A stretch of DNA of 43,741 nt. Source: Nonomuraea deserti (GTDB lineage: Bacteria > Actinomycetota > Actinomycetes > Streptosporangiales > Streptosporangiaceae). The notes below the pieces were generated by a model, which did not search any database, was not told the origin of the DNA, and was given only the letters and a program-made list of their open reading frames with translations. Position numbers and translations under genes: made by a program. The stretch spans positions 1-43,741 of the forward strand of contig NZ_SMKO01000070.1 of assembly GCF_004348685.1 (NCBI RefSeq). Reading direction: 5' to 3'. This document shows positions 26,333 through 35,067 of this stretch, piece after piece (the first letter of the stretch is position 1; every line of letters begins with the position of its first letter).

Positions 26333-29300
26333 TCATCCGATCTTCGCGAGCAGCGCCTCCGCCTCGGTGGCGAACGACGCGTCGCCGGTGTCCGCCGCCC
26401 TCCGCAACATCCGCCTGGCCTGCTCCAGGTCGCCCCGCTCGTACCGGATCTCCCCCAGCCGGCAGGCCGCCTCGGCCACCAGGTCCGGCTGCTCGGTCAG
26501 GCCCAGGGTCTGCTCGTAGTACCGCAGCGCCCCGTCCCGGTCCCCCAGCCAGTAGCAGAGCTCGCCGAGGTGCGCCGCGGCCAGCCCCGACTCCGGGTCG
26601 CCCGCGTCGATGACCCGCTGGTACCAGGTGAGCGCCTCGCCGAAGTCCCGCTCGTTCTTGGCCAGCGCGCCCAGGTACATGGCCGCCAGCGCGCCGTTGT
26701 GCCCGTCTCCCGCCTCGACGGCCCTGCGGTACCACTCGCGCGCCCGCGTCCCGTCCTCGTCGTGGTAGGTCTGCCCGATCGCGATCATGGCCCGCACGGT
26801 CCGGTCGGGGTCCCCGGCGTCGAGCACCCGGCGGTAGACCTCGCGGCCCTCGTCCACCTCGCCCGCCTCGACCAGCGCCTGGGCGAACGCGGTGAGCACG
26901 GTCGGGTCGCCGCCCTCCGCCGCCTCCCGCAGCGTGCGCAGTGACTGCTCGGTGTCGCCCTGGCTGCTCTGGAGCATGCCGAGCAGGCTGGCGAACACCC
27001 CTCTCGCCGGGCTGTCGGCGTCGCCCGCCTGGCGCTCGGTCAGGTCGTAGAAGGCCTCGGAGTCGCCCTCCTCGTCGAGCAGCTCGAGCAGCCTGCCGCC
27101 GGCCACGAAGCGCACGTCGGGGTCGTCGTGCTCGTGCAACCGCTCGTAGATCGCGCGGGCCTCGTCCGTACGGTCGAGATCGGCCAGCCGCTCGGCCACC
27201 CGCAGCTCGGTGAAGGGCCCGGCTCCCTCCAGCTCGTAATATCCGCGTACGGCCTCCGGGTCCTCGCAGAGGTCCCCCAGCTCGCGGGCCGCCTCGGCGG
27301 CGCTCTCCCCCATGAGCGCGAGCACCTGCATGGCCAGTGGGTGATCGCCGCGCCCGCAGGCCTGGTAGGCGAGGGTTTCGAGGTTGTCCATCGCGGTCCT
27401 GGCCAGGTCGGTGCCGGTGCCCGCGGCCGCCTCGAACGCCCGCGCGGCGCCGAGCTCGTCGCCCTCCTCGTGCAGCCAGGCGCCGAGCTGCACGCCGCCC
27501 CTGCCCATCGCGTCCGGCTCGCCGGACTCGATGGCCAGCCGGATCTCGCGGGCCGCCCCTTCCGTGTCGCCCAGCTCGCGCAGCGCCCTGGCCAGGTCCA
27601 CCCGGATGCTCGGCGTGGTGCCGGGGAATCCGGTGTCGATGCCCATGCCGTACGTGCGCGCCGCGGCCTCCATGTCGCCCCTGGCCTTGTGGGCGTCGCC
27701 CCACGTCCAGTAGGCCATGGCGACGGTCTCGGGATCACCGGTGGCCACGGCCTGCTCGGCCTCCCGCTCCAGGGCGTCGTGGTCCTGCTCCTGCAGCAGA
27801 TGGACGAGCAGGTGGCGGCGGCATTCGAGGTCGCCTGCCGCCGCCCCCTCGGCCAGCGCCGCACGCACGCCGTCGGCGTCGCCGCGCTCGCGCAGCAGGC
27901 CGGCCAGGACCAGGGCGGTGGCGGGCAGCGCGGCCCTGGCCGCCTCCACGGCCCCGTCGAGGTCGCCGCGGCGGCGTCGCACGACCGCGATGTTGCGCCA
28001 GGCCGTCTCGGCCGTCTCCGCCCGCTCGGTGGCGGGCAGGAAGCTCAGCTCGGCCCGGCAGTGGTGGCCCTCGTTCGCGAGCACGGCGCCGAGCTCGATC
28101 CCGGCCTCCGCCGCGAGCGCGGGCTCGCCCAGCTCGGTGACCAGCTCGAGGAACGGGCCCGCCACGCCGTCGTCCATGTCCCGCGCCCTGGACAGGACCT
28201 CCCGCAGGGCCTCCCCAAGGTCGGCCGGGCCGGCGCCGGCCAGCAGGTCGCGGACGCCGGGCAGGTCCTCGGCGTCGAGCGCGAGCAGCAGCCCGGCCGT
28301 CAGCTCGGAGCCGGTCTGCTCCGTCAGCGCCGCCAGGGCGCCCTGCCGGTCGCCCTCCGCCGCCAGCACCCAGGGCAGCTCCTCGGGGGTGGCCCGGCCG
28401 AGGAGGTGGCGGGAGACGGCGGCGGCGTACACGTCGTCCTCCTGCGCGGCGGCCCGCTCCAGGGCGAAGTGCGCGGACTCGGTGTCACCGGCGGCCATGA
28501 GGCAGCGGCCGGCCTCCAGCATGGTCCGCGGCTCGGAGGCCGGGTCGATGGCCGCCGCCCGCTCGAACGCCGCCCGCGCCGGCTCCAGGTCGCCGGTCCT
28601 GGCCAGCAGGGTGCCGCGCAGCCGCTCCGACTCCCCGGTCACCTCGGGCGGCGCGGCCGTCATGGCCGCGAGCGCGCCCTCGGCGTCGCCGTGGTCGAGC
28701 AGGAACCGGGCGAGGTGCAGCGACGCGTTCTCGCCCAGCGCCGCGGCCAGCCGCTCGCCGGCCTCGTCCACGCGGCCGCAGGCCACCAGCGCCTCGCCGA
28801 ATCCCAGGGCCACCGGGACCCGCAGGCGCTCGTCGCCGGTCTCCGGCACGCCGGCGAACGCCTCGGCGGCCTCGGCGTGCTCGCCGAGCTCCATCAGCAC
28901 CCGTCCCGCGGAGCGCAGCGCCACGCCGGTCAGGTGGTCGCCCGCGCCGCTCGCCGCTGGGCCGGCCGCCTGCCGCCACGCGTCCACGGCGCCGCGCTTG
29001 TCACCGGAGTCGTCGCGCAGGGCGCCCAGGTAGCAGCCGGCCCGCTGCCGCAGGTCCGGGTTCCCTGCCGCGACCACCAGCGAGAGCGTCCGGTCGGCGG
29101 CGCCGGTCTGGCGGGTGCGCTGCCAGGCGTGCGCGCACTCCATCGCGAGCGCGCCGGCCATCTCGTGCGCGTCTCCCTCGGGGAAGGCCGCCGCGGCGGC
29201 CTCGAAGTCCTGGCCGAGCAGCGCGTGCCCGAACGTGCTGACCTCGTCGGAGCCCCGGGCGAAGGCCGCGCGGGCGGCGTCGAGATCGTCCAGCCTGACC

Positions 29301-31279
29301 CTGGTGTACCCCAGCGGCAGCGCGCTGCGCTCCCCCTGCCCCTCCGCGATCAGCCGCTCGTGCAGGCGGCAGGCGGCCAGCAGGTCTCCCTGCTTCTCGT
29401 ACAGGGCCGCAAGGTCGGCTGCGGCCTCCACGCGCAGGCCCCGGTGCTCGGCCTCCGTCGCCCGCTCGTACGCGGCCCGCGCCAGGAGCGGGTCGTCCTC
29501 GGCGACGAGCCCGCCCAGCGCGTACGCCACCCAGGCCGCCAGCGCGGGATGGCCGTCCGTCCAGGCCCGGCGCAGCAGCGCGGCCGCCTCGTCCGTGTCC
29601 GGCAGCACGTCCTTGCGGATCAGCGCGGTGTACGACAGCGCCAGCGGGTCGCCGGAGTCCGCCGCCCGCTCGAACAGCTCGGCCGCGTCCGAAAGGTCGA
29701 ACCCGATGGAGACCAGCACCTGGGCGAACACGGCGGTCCCGATCGCGGCCACGGCGGGGTCCGGGTGGTCCATGGTCGCGCGGTAGCGGGCCAGCCCCTC
29801 CTCCCTGCCCATCCGCTGGTGGTCGAGCATCGCCGCGAGCACGGGATGCGGCTCCGCCCCCGACACGCGCAGCAGGTGCAGCAGGAACGTCGCGCTGAAG
29901 CCCTGGAGCAGGTCGTCGCTCTCGGCCACGTACGCCAGCAGCTCGTCGGCCTGCTCCCGGTCGCCCTCGCCCAGCTCCAGCTCGGCCAGCGCCACCATGG
30001 CCCGCAGCGACTGCGCCGGCGCCGGCGAGTCGGCGGCCCTGCGCAGCAGCCGCCTGGCCTCGGCCAGGTCGCCGTTCCGCAGCCGGGCGAGCCCGCTGTC
30101 GGTGTCCTGGAGCGCCTGCTCCTCGACGGGATCGGGCAGCGGCTGCTGCATGGCGTCGTGGTCGAGCAGCAGCCCGGCCTTGAACGCGGCGTCGGCGTCG
30201 GCGTGCCCGGCCGCGAACGCCGTCAGCCGCATGATCTCGTCGTGGGCGTCGGGGTGCCGTTCGAGCAGGATGCCGAGCAGGGTGACGCTGATCGAGGCCC
30301 ACTCGCTCTCGCCGGCCTCCAGCACCGCGCGCAGCGCGGCCAGCGCCTCGGCCACCTCGCCCGCCTCGGCGTGCATCTGGGCCAGGCACGCCTGGGCCTC
30401 GACGGCGTGCTCGCGCTGCCCGCTGGCGATCACCCTGCGGAAGATCGCCTTGGTCTCGTCCTCGTCGCCGAGCTGCGCGGTCACCTTGGCCAGCTCGATC
30501 AGCGACGGCAACCGGATGTCGGGCCTGGGGTCCTCGGCGGCCACCCGGTAGGCGGCCGCGGAGTCGGCGTACTCGCCGAGGTCCACCAGGACGGCTCCGA
30601 GCAGCTTGTGCGCCATGGCCAGGTGGTCGGGGTGCCCGACGGCGATGGCGTGCTCGCACACCTCGCGGGCCGCGCCGAACTCCTCCGCCTCGGCGTACAG
30701 CTGGTAGAGCCGGAACGCCGACAGCGACACGACCTCGGGGTCGCCGCAGGTCAGCAGCGCCTGGTAGTCGTCCTCGCTCTCGGCCGCCTCGTACAGGTCG
30801 TGGGCGGAGGCGGGATCCTGCTCGAACTCCGGCAGTTCGAGCCGCGCGGCCAGCTCGGCCACGGCGGGGCTGTCACACCTGCGGGCACGTTCGAGCGCCT
30901 CCTGGGCGCCCTGCGCGTCGCCCAGCTGGGTGCACACCAGGACCATGGCCGTCTCGGCGAGCGCGGCCACCTCGAAGTCGGCGCCGTCGGAGGCGATCGT
31001 CAGCACCCGGTGGGCCGCCGGCCACTCCTTGGCGTTGACCAGCATCATGCCCATGGCCATGGCCGAGCGCTGCCCGAACACCGGATCACCCGACTGGATC
31101 ACCGATCGGTGCGCCGCCTCGGCGCCGTCCAGGTCTCCCTGCTCCTGCAGCAGCCCCGCCAGCAGGTGGGACGCCTCCGGGTCACCCGTGGCCGCGATCT
31201 GCCTGAACAGCGCGGCGGCCTCGTCGAGTTCTCCCGCTTCCCAGTGGTTCATGGCCGCGTCGAGCTGTTCTGACGCCAT
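26333..31279 (-). CDS. Giant TPR-like repeat protein
   Basis: The 1648-residue protein is made almost entirely of helical repeats of about 34-36 residues, with recurring A-x-x-x-LG / GD-x-x-x-A / SGDPE elements (for example AEAGEVAEALAALRAVLEAG and LAKNERDFGEALTWYQRVID). This is the pattern of tetratricopeptide/Sel1-type scaffolds. No catalytic domain, signal peptide or membrane segment is visible, so it should be a soluble cytosolic scaffold. Composition is acidic. The second ATG of a doublet (31279) lies five bases after GGAG; 31282 and an in-frame ATG at 31321 are alternatives. Neighbouring repeats differ enough that this is not a recent expansion. Partner proteins are unknown. Confidence 0.82.
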   Translation of the reverse strand: MASEQLDAAMNHWEAGELDEAAALFRQIAATGDPEASHLLAGLLQEQGDLDGAEAAHRSVIQSGDPVFGQRSAMAMGMMLVNAKEWPAAHRVLTIASDGADFEVAALAETAMVLVCTQLGDAQGAQEALERARRCDSPAVAELAARLELPEFEQDPASAHDLYEAAESEDDYQALLTCGDPEVVSLSAFRLYQLYAEAEEFGAAREVCEHAIAVGHPDHLAMAHKLLGAVLVDLGEYADSAAAYRVAAEDPRPDIRLPSLIELAKVTAQLGDEDETKAIFRRVIASGQREHAVEAQACLAQMHAEAGEVAEALAALRAVLEAGESEWASISVTLLGILLERHPDAHDEIMRLTAFAAGHADADAAFKAGLLLDHDAMQQPLPDPVEEQALQDTDSGLARLRNGDLAEARRLLRRAADSPAPAQSLRAMVALAELELGEGDREQADELLAYVAESDDLLQGFSATFLLHLLRVSGAEPHPVLAAMLDHQRMGREEGLARYRATMDHPDPAVAAIGTAVFAQVLVSIGFDLSDAAELFERAADSGDPLALSYTALIRKDVLPDTDEAAALLRRAWTDGHPALAAWVAYALGGLVAEDDPLLARAAYERATEAEHRGLRVEAAADLAALYEKQGDLLAACRLHERLIAEGQGERSALPLGYTRVRLDDLDAARAAFARGSDEVSTFGHALLGQDFEAAAAAFPEGDAHEMAGALAMECAHAWQRTRQTGAADRTLSLVVAAGNPDLRQRAGCYLGALRDDSGDKRGAVDAWRQAAGPAASGAGDHLTGVALRSAGRVLMELGEHAEAAEAFAGVPETGDERLRVPVALGFGEALVACGRVDEAGERLAAALGENASLHLARFLLDHGDAEGALAAMTAAPPEVTGESERLRGTLLARTGDLEPARAAFERAAAIDPASEPRTMLEAGRCLMAAGDTESAHFALERAAAQEDDVYAAAVSRHLLGRATPEELPWVLAAEGDRQGALAALTEQTGSELTAGLLLALDAEDLPGVRDLLAGAGPADLGEALREVLSRARDMDDGVAGPFLELVTELGEPALAAEAGIELGAVLANEGHHCRAELSFLPATERAETAETAWRNIAVVRRRRGDLDGAVEAARAALPATALVLAGLLRERGDADGVRAALAEGAAAGDLECRRHLLVHLLQEQDHDALEREAEQAVATGDPETVAMAYWTWGDAHKARGDMEAAARTYGMGIDTGFPGTTPSIRVDLARALRELGDTEGAAREIRLAIESGEPDAMGRGGVQLGAWLHEEGDELGAARAFEAAAGTGTDLARTAMDNLETLAYQACGRGDHPLAMQVLALMGESAAEAARELGDLCEDPEAVRGYYELEGAGPFTELRVAERLADLDRTDEARAIYERLHEHDDPDVRFVAGGRLLELLDEEGDSEAFYDLTERQAGDADSPARGVFASLLGMLQSSQGDTEQSLRTLREAAEGGDPTVLTAFAQALVEAGEVDEGREVYRRVLDAGDPDRTVRAMIAIGQTYHDEDGTRAREWYRRAVEAGDGHNGALAAMYLGALAKNERDFGEALTWYQRVIDAGDPESGLAAAHLGELCYWLGDRDGALRYYEQTLGLTEQPDLVAEAACRLGEIRYERGDLEQARRMLRRAADTGDASFATEAEALLAKIG

Positions 31280-31299
31280 CATCTCTCCAAGGTCATCCA

Positions 31300-31305
31300 A
31301 TAATG
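31300..31305 (-). promoter_or_regulatory. Possible -10 box of the giant TPR-like gene
   Basis: CATTAT on the minus strand, 20 bases upstream of the chosen start and upstream of its GGAG site. The upstream -35 is weak. Confidence 0.3.
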
Positions 31306-31401
31306 TGAAAAAGCTACACATGCGCCACCCTTGGTCACAGCCATTCCGAGATCTCGGAGTCGACGCACGGAGAAGTGGGGCAGCGCCGTAGCGTGGTGTC
31401 C

Positions 31402-31947
31402 ATGGGCAAGGCGTTCTGGATCGACCAGGAGTTCGACAGGGACCGTGACGGGCGCTATGCCGTACACGTGCGCAAGAACCTCGAGGAGTTCGAGTGGGGT
31501 GACATCGCGCCCGTCAGGTTCGCGTGCGCGGCCTGGCGGCTGGCCACGCCGCCATCGCTGACCCCCGGCTACGTACGGTGGGACCGCCGCGTCCTCGAGG
31601 CGACCTGCCACCGCAACACCTGGGACGGCACCCTCTACGCGCGCGTCAAGGTCGTCTCGCCGCTGCCGGAGGAGCTGACCCGGTCGCGGGCCTGGTGGCG
31701 CGACCGCGGATGGCTGGGCTGGCAGGAGACCTTCGGCCAGTACGTCGAGCCGACCCAGCAGGATCTCGCCAGGATCCCGTTCCTGCGGGCCACGCTGCTG
31801 GTCGAGGCGCCGGTGCCGCTCGACGACCTGCCGCCGGAGCCCGAGGGCCCGCACGACGAGGTCGAGCAGCGCGCCCACCGGGCGGTGGTGGTGCTGGCCC
31901 GCGAGCTCAACGCCCTGGTGTCGCCGGTGCTCGACCAGCTGGGCTGA
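31402..31947 (+). CDS. Conserved-looking protein of unknown function
   Basis: The 181-residue product is rich in Trp and Arg (for example WWRDRGWLGWQETFGQYVEP) with an acidic C-terminal helix (HDEVEQRAHRAVVVLARELN). No signal peptide, membrane segment or motif that I recognise. The start is set at ATG 31402 because TAGCGT (31389-31394) lies seven bases upstream, the leaderless spacing seen at other genes here; GTGs at 31396 and 31375 are alternatives. GC3 is high and the frame is open throughout, so it is very likely a gene. Confidence 0.65.
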   Translation: MGKAFWIDQEFDRDRDGRYAVHVRKNLEEFEWGDIAPVRFACAAWRLATPPSLTPGYVRWDRRVLEATCHRNTWDGTLYARVKVVSPLPEELTRSRAWWRDRGWLGWQETFGQYVEPTQQDLARIPFLRATLLVEAPVPLDDLPPEPEGPHDEVEQRAHRAVVVLARELNALVSPVLDQLG

Positions 31948-32001
31948 CCGGCGATCAGCCGCTCCAGCATGCCAGGCGTACGACCGGGTAGCAGGAGGCG
32001 C

Positions 32002-32385
32002 ATGAGGATCCTGTTCGCCGTGCCGGCGCTGGCCGTTCTCGCCGTCGCCGGCTGCTCCGTGGACACCGCCTCCCCCGTTCGTGCCGCGGAACGTTTCCAC
32101 GCCGCGATCGCCGGGCGGCAGGAGCAGACCGCGTGCGCCATGCTCGCCCGCAAGACGGCCGACAAGCTGCCCGCCCCCGGGCAGACGTGCGCCGACGCGC
32201 TGCGCGAGGCGAAGCTGGGCCCCGGCGGCCGGCCCACCTCGGTCAGCGTGTGGGGCGAGGAGGCCCAGGTGCGCCTGGCCGGCGACACGGTCTTCCTGCA
32301 CCGGTTCAGCGACGGGTGGCGGGTCAGGGCCGCCGGCTGCCGGCCGGTCCCCGACCTTCCCTACGACTGCGAGGTGGAGGACTGA
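32002..32385 (+). CDS. Small lipoprotein
   Basis: The 127-residue product starts MRILFAVPALAVLAVAGCSV, a lipoprotein signal peptide with lipobox AVAGC, so Cys18 should be lipidated and the protein anchored outside the membrane. AGGAGG at 31993-31998 fixes the ATG at 32002. The mature part has four more cysteines (CAMLAR, TCADAL, GCRPV, DCEVED), which could form two disulfides. Its stop overlaps the start of the next peptide (TGATG), beginning a three-gene envelope operon. Confidence 0.82.
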   Translation: MRILFAVPALAVLAVAGCSVDTASPVRAAERFHAAIAGRQEQTACAMLARKTADKLPAPGQTCADALREAKLGPGGRPTSVSVWGEEAQVRLAGDTVFLHRFSDGWRVRAAGCRPVPDLPYDCEVED

Positions 32386-32468
32386 TGCGGGTGATGTTCA
32401 CGCTCACCACGCTCATCATCGTCCTGGGGCTGGCGTGGTTCTTCGCGATCGGATGGTCGCGGCTGTGA
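32385..32468 (+). CDS. 27-residue single-pass membrane peptide
   Basis: ATG 32385 overlaps the TGA of the lipoprotein gene by one base. The peptide is one hydrophobic helix (from MFTLTTLIIVLGLAWFFAIG to SRL), and its TGA overlaps the next start (GTGA at 32465-32468). The tight chaining on both sides supports translation. Function unknown; possibly a small partner of the DUF6766-like membrane protein. Confidence 0.55.
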   Translation: MRVMFTLTTLIIVLGLAWFFAIGWSRL

Positions 32469-33136
32469 GGCGGCTCAAGGACAACGCCCTCTCCCTGATG
32501 TTCCTCATCCTGTTCGTGCTGTCGGTGTGCGGGCAGGCCGTGGCGGGGCTGCTCGACTACAACGACCGGCAGGTGGCCGCGGGCGCGGAGCCGGTCTCGC
32601 TGCTGGACTACGTGGCCTCGTCGTCCTTCGCGGTCGACGTGGCCGAGAACTGGCAGTCGGAGTACCTTCAGTTCTTCCTGTTCATCATGGTGACCGTCTG
32701 GCTCGTCCAGCGCGGCTCGCCCGAGTCGAAGGAGCCGGGCGAGGAGGGGGCGGAGTCCGACGAGCAGCAGCGGATCGGCCGGTACGCCGAGGCCGGATCG
32801 CCCGCCTGGGCGCGGGCCAGAGGGCTGCGGTTGTGGGTGTTCAGCAACTCGCTGGGGCTGGTGATGGGCGCCATCTTCCTGCTGTCGTGGCTGGCCCAGT
32901 CGGTGGCCGGGCAGGCGGCGTACAACGCCGGACGGCTGGGCGACCTGCGCGATCCGGTCTCGTGGAGCGCGTACGTCACCTCGCCGGAGTTCTGGAACCG
33001 GAGCCTGCAGAACTGGCAGTCGGAGCTGCTCGCCGTGCTGTCGATGGTGGTGCTCTCGATCTACCTCCGGCAGCGCGGCTCGCCCGAGTCGAAGCCGGTC
33101 GGGGCGCCGCACGCCTCCACGGGGGTGGAGGGCTGA
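32465..33136 (+). CDS. DUF6766-like membrane protein with internal duplication
   Basis: About 223 residues with four hydrophobic segments arranged as two similar halves. Each half has a helix followed by GQ.VAG or SVAGQ, an extracytoplasmic stretch ending NWQSE, a second helix, and QRGSPESK. The repeat NWQSE...QRGSPESK occurs at about 62-96 and again at about 178-210. The GTG at 32465 overlaps the upstream stop; ATG 32453 is an alternative. I recognise the family only as an uncharacterised DUF. The 3' end overlaps the opposite-strand PLP enzyme by 76 bases. Confidence 0.78.
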   Translation: MRRLKDNALSLMFLILFVLSVCGQAVAGLLDYNDRQVAAGAEPVSLLDYVASSSFAVDVAENWQSEYLQFFLFIMVTVWLVQRGSPESKEPGEEGAESDEQQRIGRYAEAGSPAWARARGLRLWVFSNSLGLVMGAIFLLSWLAQSVAGQAAYNAGRLGDLRDPVSWSAYVTSPEFWNRSLQNWQSELLAVLSMVVLSIYLRQRGSPESKPVGAPHASTGVEG

Positions 33137-33909
33137 CCGGTGACCACGGCGACGACGCGGGTGCCGGGGTCGAAGGCACCCTGGTGGGCGAGGTCGAGAA
33201 GGCCGTAGAGCATTTTCGCCACGTAGATCCGTTCGACACGATATTTCGCGCTAAATCGCTCTAGGGCTGGTGTTGACTTGGCGTATCCGCCGAAGTGGTA
33301 GTCCAGGTTGATCTCCCAGTTCGACCAGGTACGGCCGTACGCCTCCCGCTGCAACCTGGCCACCTCGCCGGCGAGGAACCCCGCCCCCTTCAGCACCGCG
33401 AACCCGATCGCCCGCTTCCCCTCGGGCAGCCCCGCCGAGATCCCGGCCAGCGTGCCGCCGGTGCCGACCGGGCAGCAGATGACGTCGTAGTCGTCGGTGA
33501 TCTCCCCCGGCAGCTCCGCGCACCCGCGCACGGCCGCGGCGTTGCTCCCGCCCTCCGGCAGGATCACCACGTCGTCGCCCCACCGCTCCCGCAGCCGGGC
33601 CCGCACCTCGTCGGTGTGCTTGAGCCGGTAGGAGGCCCGGTCGAGGTAGGTGAGCGTCATGCCGCAGGCGGCGGCGTGCGCCAGTGCCGGGTTGAGCGGC
33701 CGGTGCTCCTCGCCCCTGATGACGCCGATCGTCTCGATCCCGTGCCGCCGGCCGGCCTCGGCGACGGCCCTGATGTGGTTGGAGTAGGCGCCGCCGAACG
33801 TCAGCAGCCGGGGATGCCCCAGGTTGTACTTGAGCTTGCGCGGTTTGTTGTCGTCGTGCATCAGGAACACCCGGACCTGACCGAGCCCCTGGTCCAGGAG
33901 TTCCTCCAT
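33061..33909 (-). CDS. PLP-dependent enzyme of the ACC deaminase / D-cysteine desulfhydrase family
   Basis: The 282-residue protein has NKPRKLKYNL (the Lys that binds PLP), FGGAYSNHIRAVAEAG, EGGSNAAAVRGCAELP and CPVGTGGTLAGI (the phosphate-binding loop), the marks of fold-type II ACC deaminase-like enzymes. Members deaminate 1-aminocyclopropane-1-carboxylate or D-cysteine to 2-oxo acids and ammonia. The N-terminus is short and the usual LIHP-x-x-GN segment is cut to HDDNK, which may mean an altered substrate. The last 25 residues (from TGQPSTPVEACG) are antisense to the convergent membrane gene and are probably an acquired tail. A TAGACT box six bases upstream indicates a leaderless start. 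Confidence 0.75.
   Translation of the reverse strand: MEELLDQGLGQVRVFLMHDDNKPRKLKYNLGHPRLLTFGGAYSNHIRAVAEAGRRHGIETIGVIRGEEHRPLNPALAHAAACGMTLTYLDRASYRLKHTDEVRARLRERWGDDVVILPEGGSNAAAVRGCAELPGEITDDYDVICCPVGTGGTLAGISAGLPEGKRAIGFAVLKGAGFLAGEVARLQREAYGRTWSNWEINLDYHFGGYAKSTPALERFSAKYRVERIYVAKMLYGLLDLAHQGAFDPGTRVVAVVTGQPSTPVEACGAPTGFDSGEPRCRR
33114..33131. terminator. Hairpin in the overlap of the DUF6766-like and PLP genes
   Basis: CCTCCAC-GGGG-GTGGAGG is a perfect seven-base inverted repeat at the 3' ends of two overlapping convergent genes, so it could terminate transcription in either direction. It lies inside the coding end of the plus-strand gene. Confidence 0.4.
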
Positions 33910-33914
33910 GGCGC

Positions 33915-33921
33915 TAGTCTA
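33915..33921. promoter_or_regulatory. Interlocked divergent -10 boxes (PLP enzyme / galactokinase)
   Basis: TAGTCTA reads TAGTCT on the plus strand (33915-33920) and TAGACT on the minus strand (33921-33916). Both match TAGnnT. The minus-strand box ends six bases before the PLP ATG at 33909 (leaderless). The plus-strand box is followed by GAGGAG at 33938-33943 and the galactokinase ATG at 33953. Confidence 0.55.
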
Positions 33922-33952
33922 CGGTCGGGCCTATGTTGAGGAGTGTTCGGTT

Positions 33953-35062
33953 ATGCGCGTTGTTGAAGCTTTTCGTGCCGCCTATGGCGCGTCCCCCGAG
34001 ACCGTCTGGCACGCGCCCGGCCGGGTCAACCTGATCGGCGAGCACACCGACTACAACGACGGCTTCGTCCTCCCCTTCGCGGTGCCGTGGGGCGTCACCG
34101 CGGCGGTCACCCCGCGCGCCGACGGGACCATCCGCCTGCTGTCCCTCCAGGCCGACGGCGGCCCCGTCACCCTGGCGAGCCGCGACGAGTCGACCGGCTG
34201 GACCCGCTACGTCGTGGGCGTCCTGGCCATGCTCGGTGACCGCGTCTCCGGCGCGGACATCGCGATCGACGGCGACGTCCCCCGGGGCGCGGGCCTCAGC
34301 TCCAGCGCCGCCCTCGAGGTGGCCGTCGCCTCGGCGCTCAACGACCTGCACGACCTCGGCATGACCCCCATGGAGATCGCCCTGCTCGGCCAGAAGGCCG
34401 AGAACGACTTCGTCGGCATGCCCTGCGGCATCATGGACCAGGCGGCCTCGGCGCTGTGCGAGGAAGGGCACGCGCTGTTCCTCGACTGCCGCTCCCTCGC
34501 CTCCCGGAACATCCCGCTCGACCTCGACTCCCACGGCCTCGCCGTGCTCATCATCGACACCCAGGTGCACCACGAGCACGCGGGCGGCGAGTACGCCAAG
34601 CGCCGCGCCGAGTGCGAGTCGGCGGCGCGCAAGCTCGGCGTCCCCGCGCTGCGCGACGTCACCGACCTGCCCGCGGCGCTCGATCTCCTCAAGGGCGACG
34701 AGCGCAAGCGCACCATGCACGTCATCACGGAGAACCACCGCGTGGAGGCCCTCATCGGGCTGCTGCGCGCGGGCGCGGTCACGGAGATCGGCGCGCTGCT
34801 CAACGCCTCGCACCTCTCCCTCCGGGATCAGTACGAGGTGTCGTCGCCCGAACTGGACCTCGCCGTGGAGGCGGCGGTCAAGGGCGGGGCCAGGGGAGCG
34901 CGCATGACGGGCGGGGGCTTCGGCGGCTCGGCCATCGCCCTGGTGCCGGTCGACCGGCTCGACCGCGTCCAGGAGTCGGTGGCCGCCGCGTACGCCGAGC
35001 GCGGCTTCCAGGCACCCCGCTTCCTGCCCTCCACCCCGGCCCGCGGCGCCCACCGCCTCTGA
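33953..35062 (+). CDS. galK: Galactokinase
   Basis: The 369-residue GHMP kinase has the galactokinase signature GRVNLIGEHTDYNDGFVLP, the ATP-binding motif VPRGAGLSSSAALEV and motif 3 ARMTGGGFGGSAIAL. The catalytic Asp lies in CGIMDQAAS. It phosphorylates galactose at C1 with ATP, the first step of the Leloir pathway in the cytosol. The start ATG 33953 follows TGAGGAG by nine bases and is preferred over an in-frame ATG at 33908. No galT or galE is adjacent in the window; it shares a bidirectional promoter with a PLP enzyme instead. Confidence 0.93.
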   Translation: MRVVEAFRAAYGASPETVWHAPGRVNLIGEHTDYNDGFVLPFAVPWGVTAAVTPRADGTIRLLSLQADGGPVTLASRDESTGWTRYVVGVLAMLGDRVSGADIAIDGDVPRGAGLSSSAALEVAVASALNDLHDLGMTPMEIALLGQKAENDFVGMPCGIMDQAASALCEEGHALFLDCRSLASRNIPLDLDSHGLAVLIIDTQVHHEHAGGEYAKRRAECESAARKLGVPALRDVTDLPAALDLLKGDERKRTMHVITENHRVEALIGLLRAGAVTEIGALLNASHLSLRDQYEVSSPELDLAVEAAVKGGARGARMTGGGFGGSAIALVPVDRLDRVQESVAAAYAERGFQAPRFLPSTPARGAHRL

Positions 35063-35067
35063 AGCGC

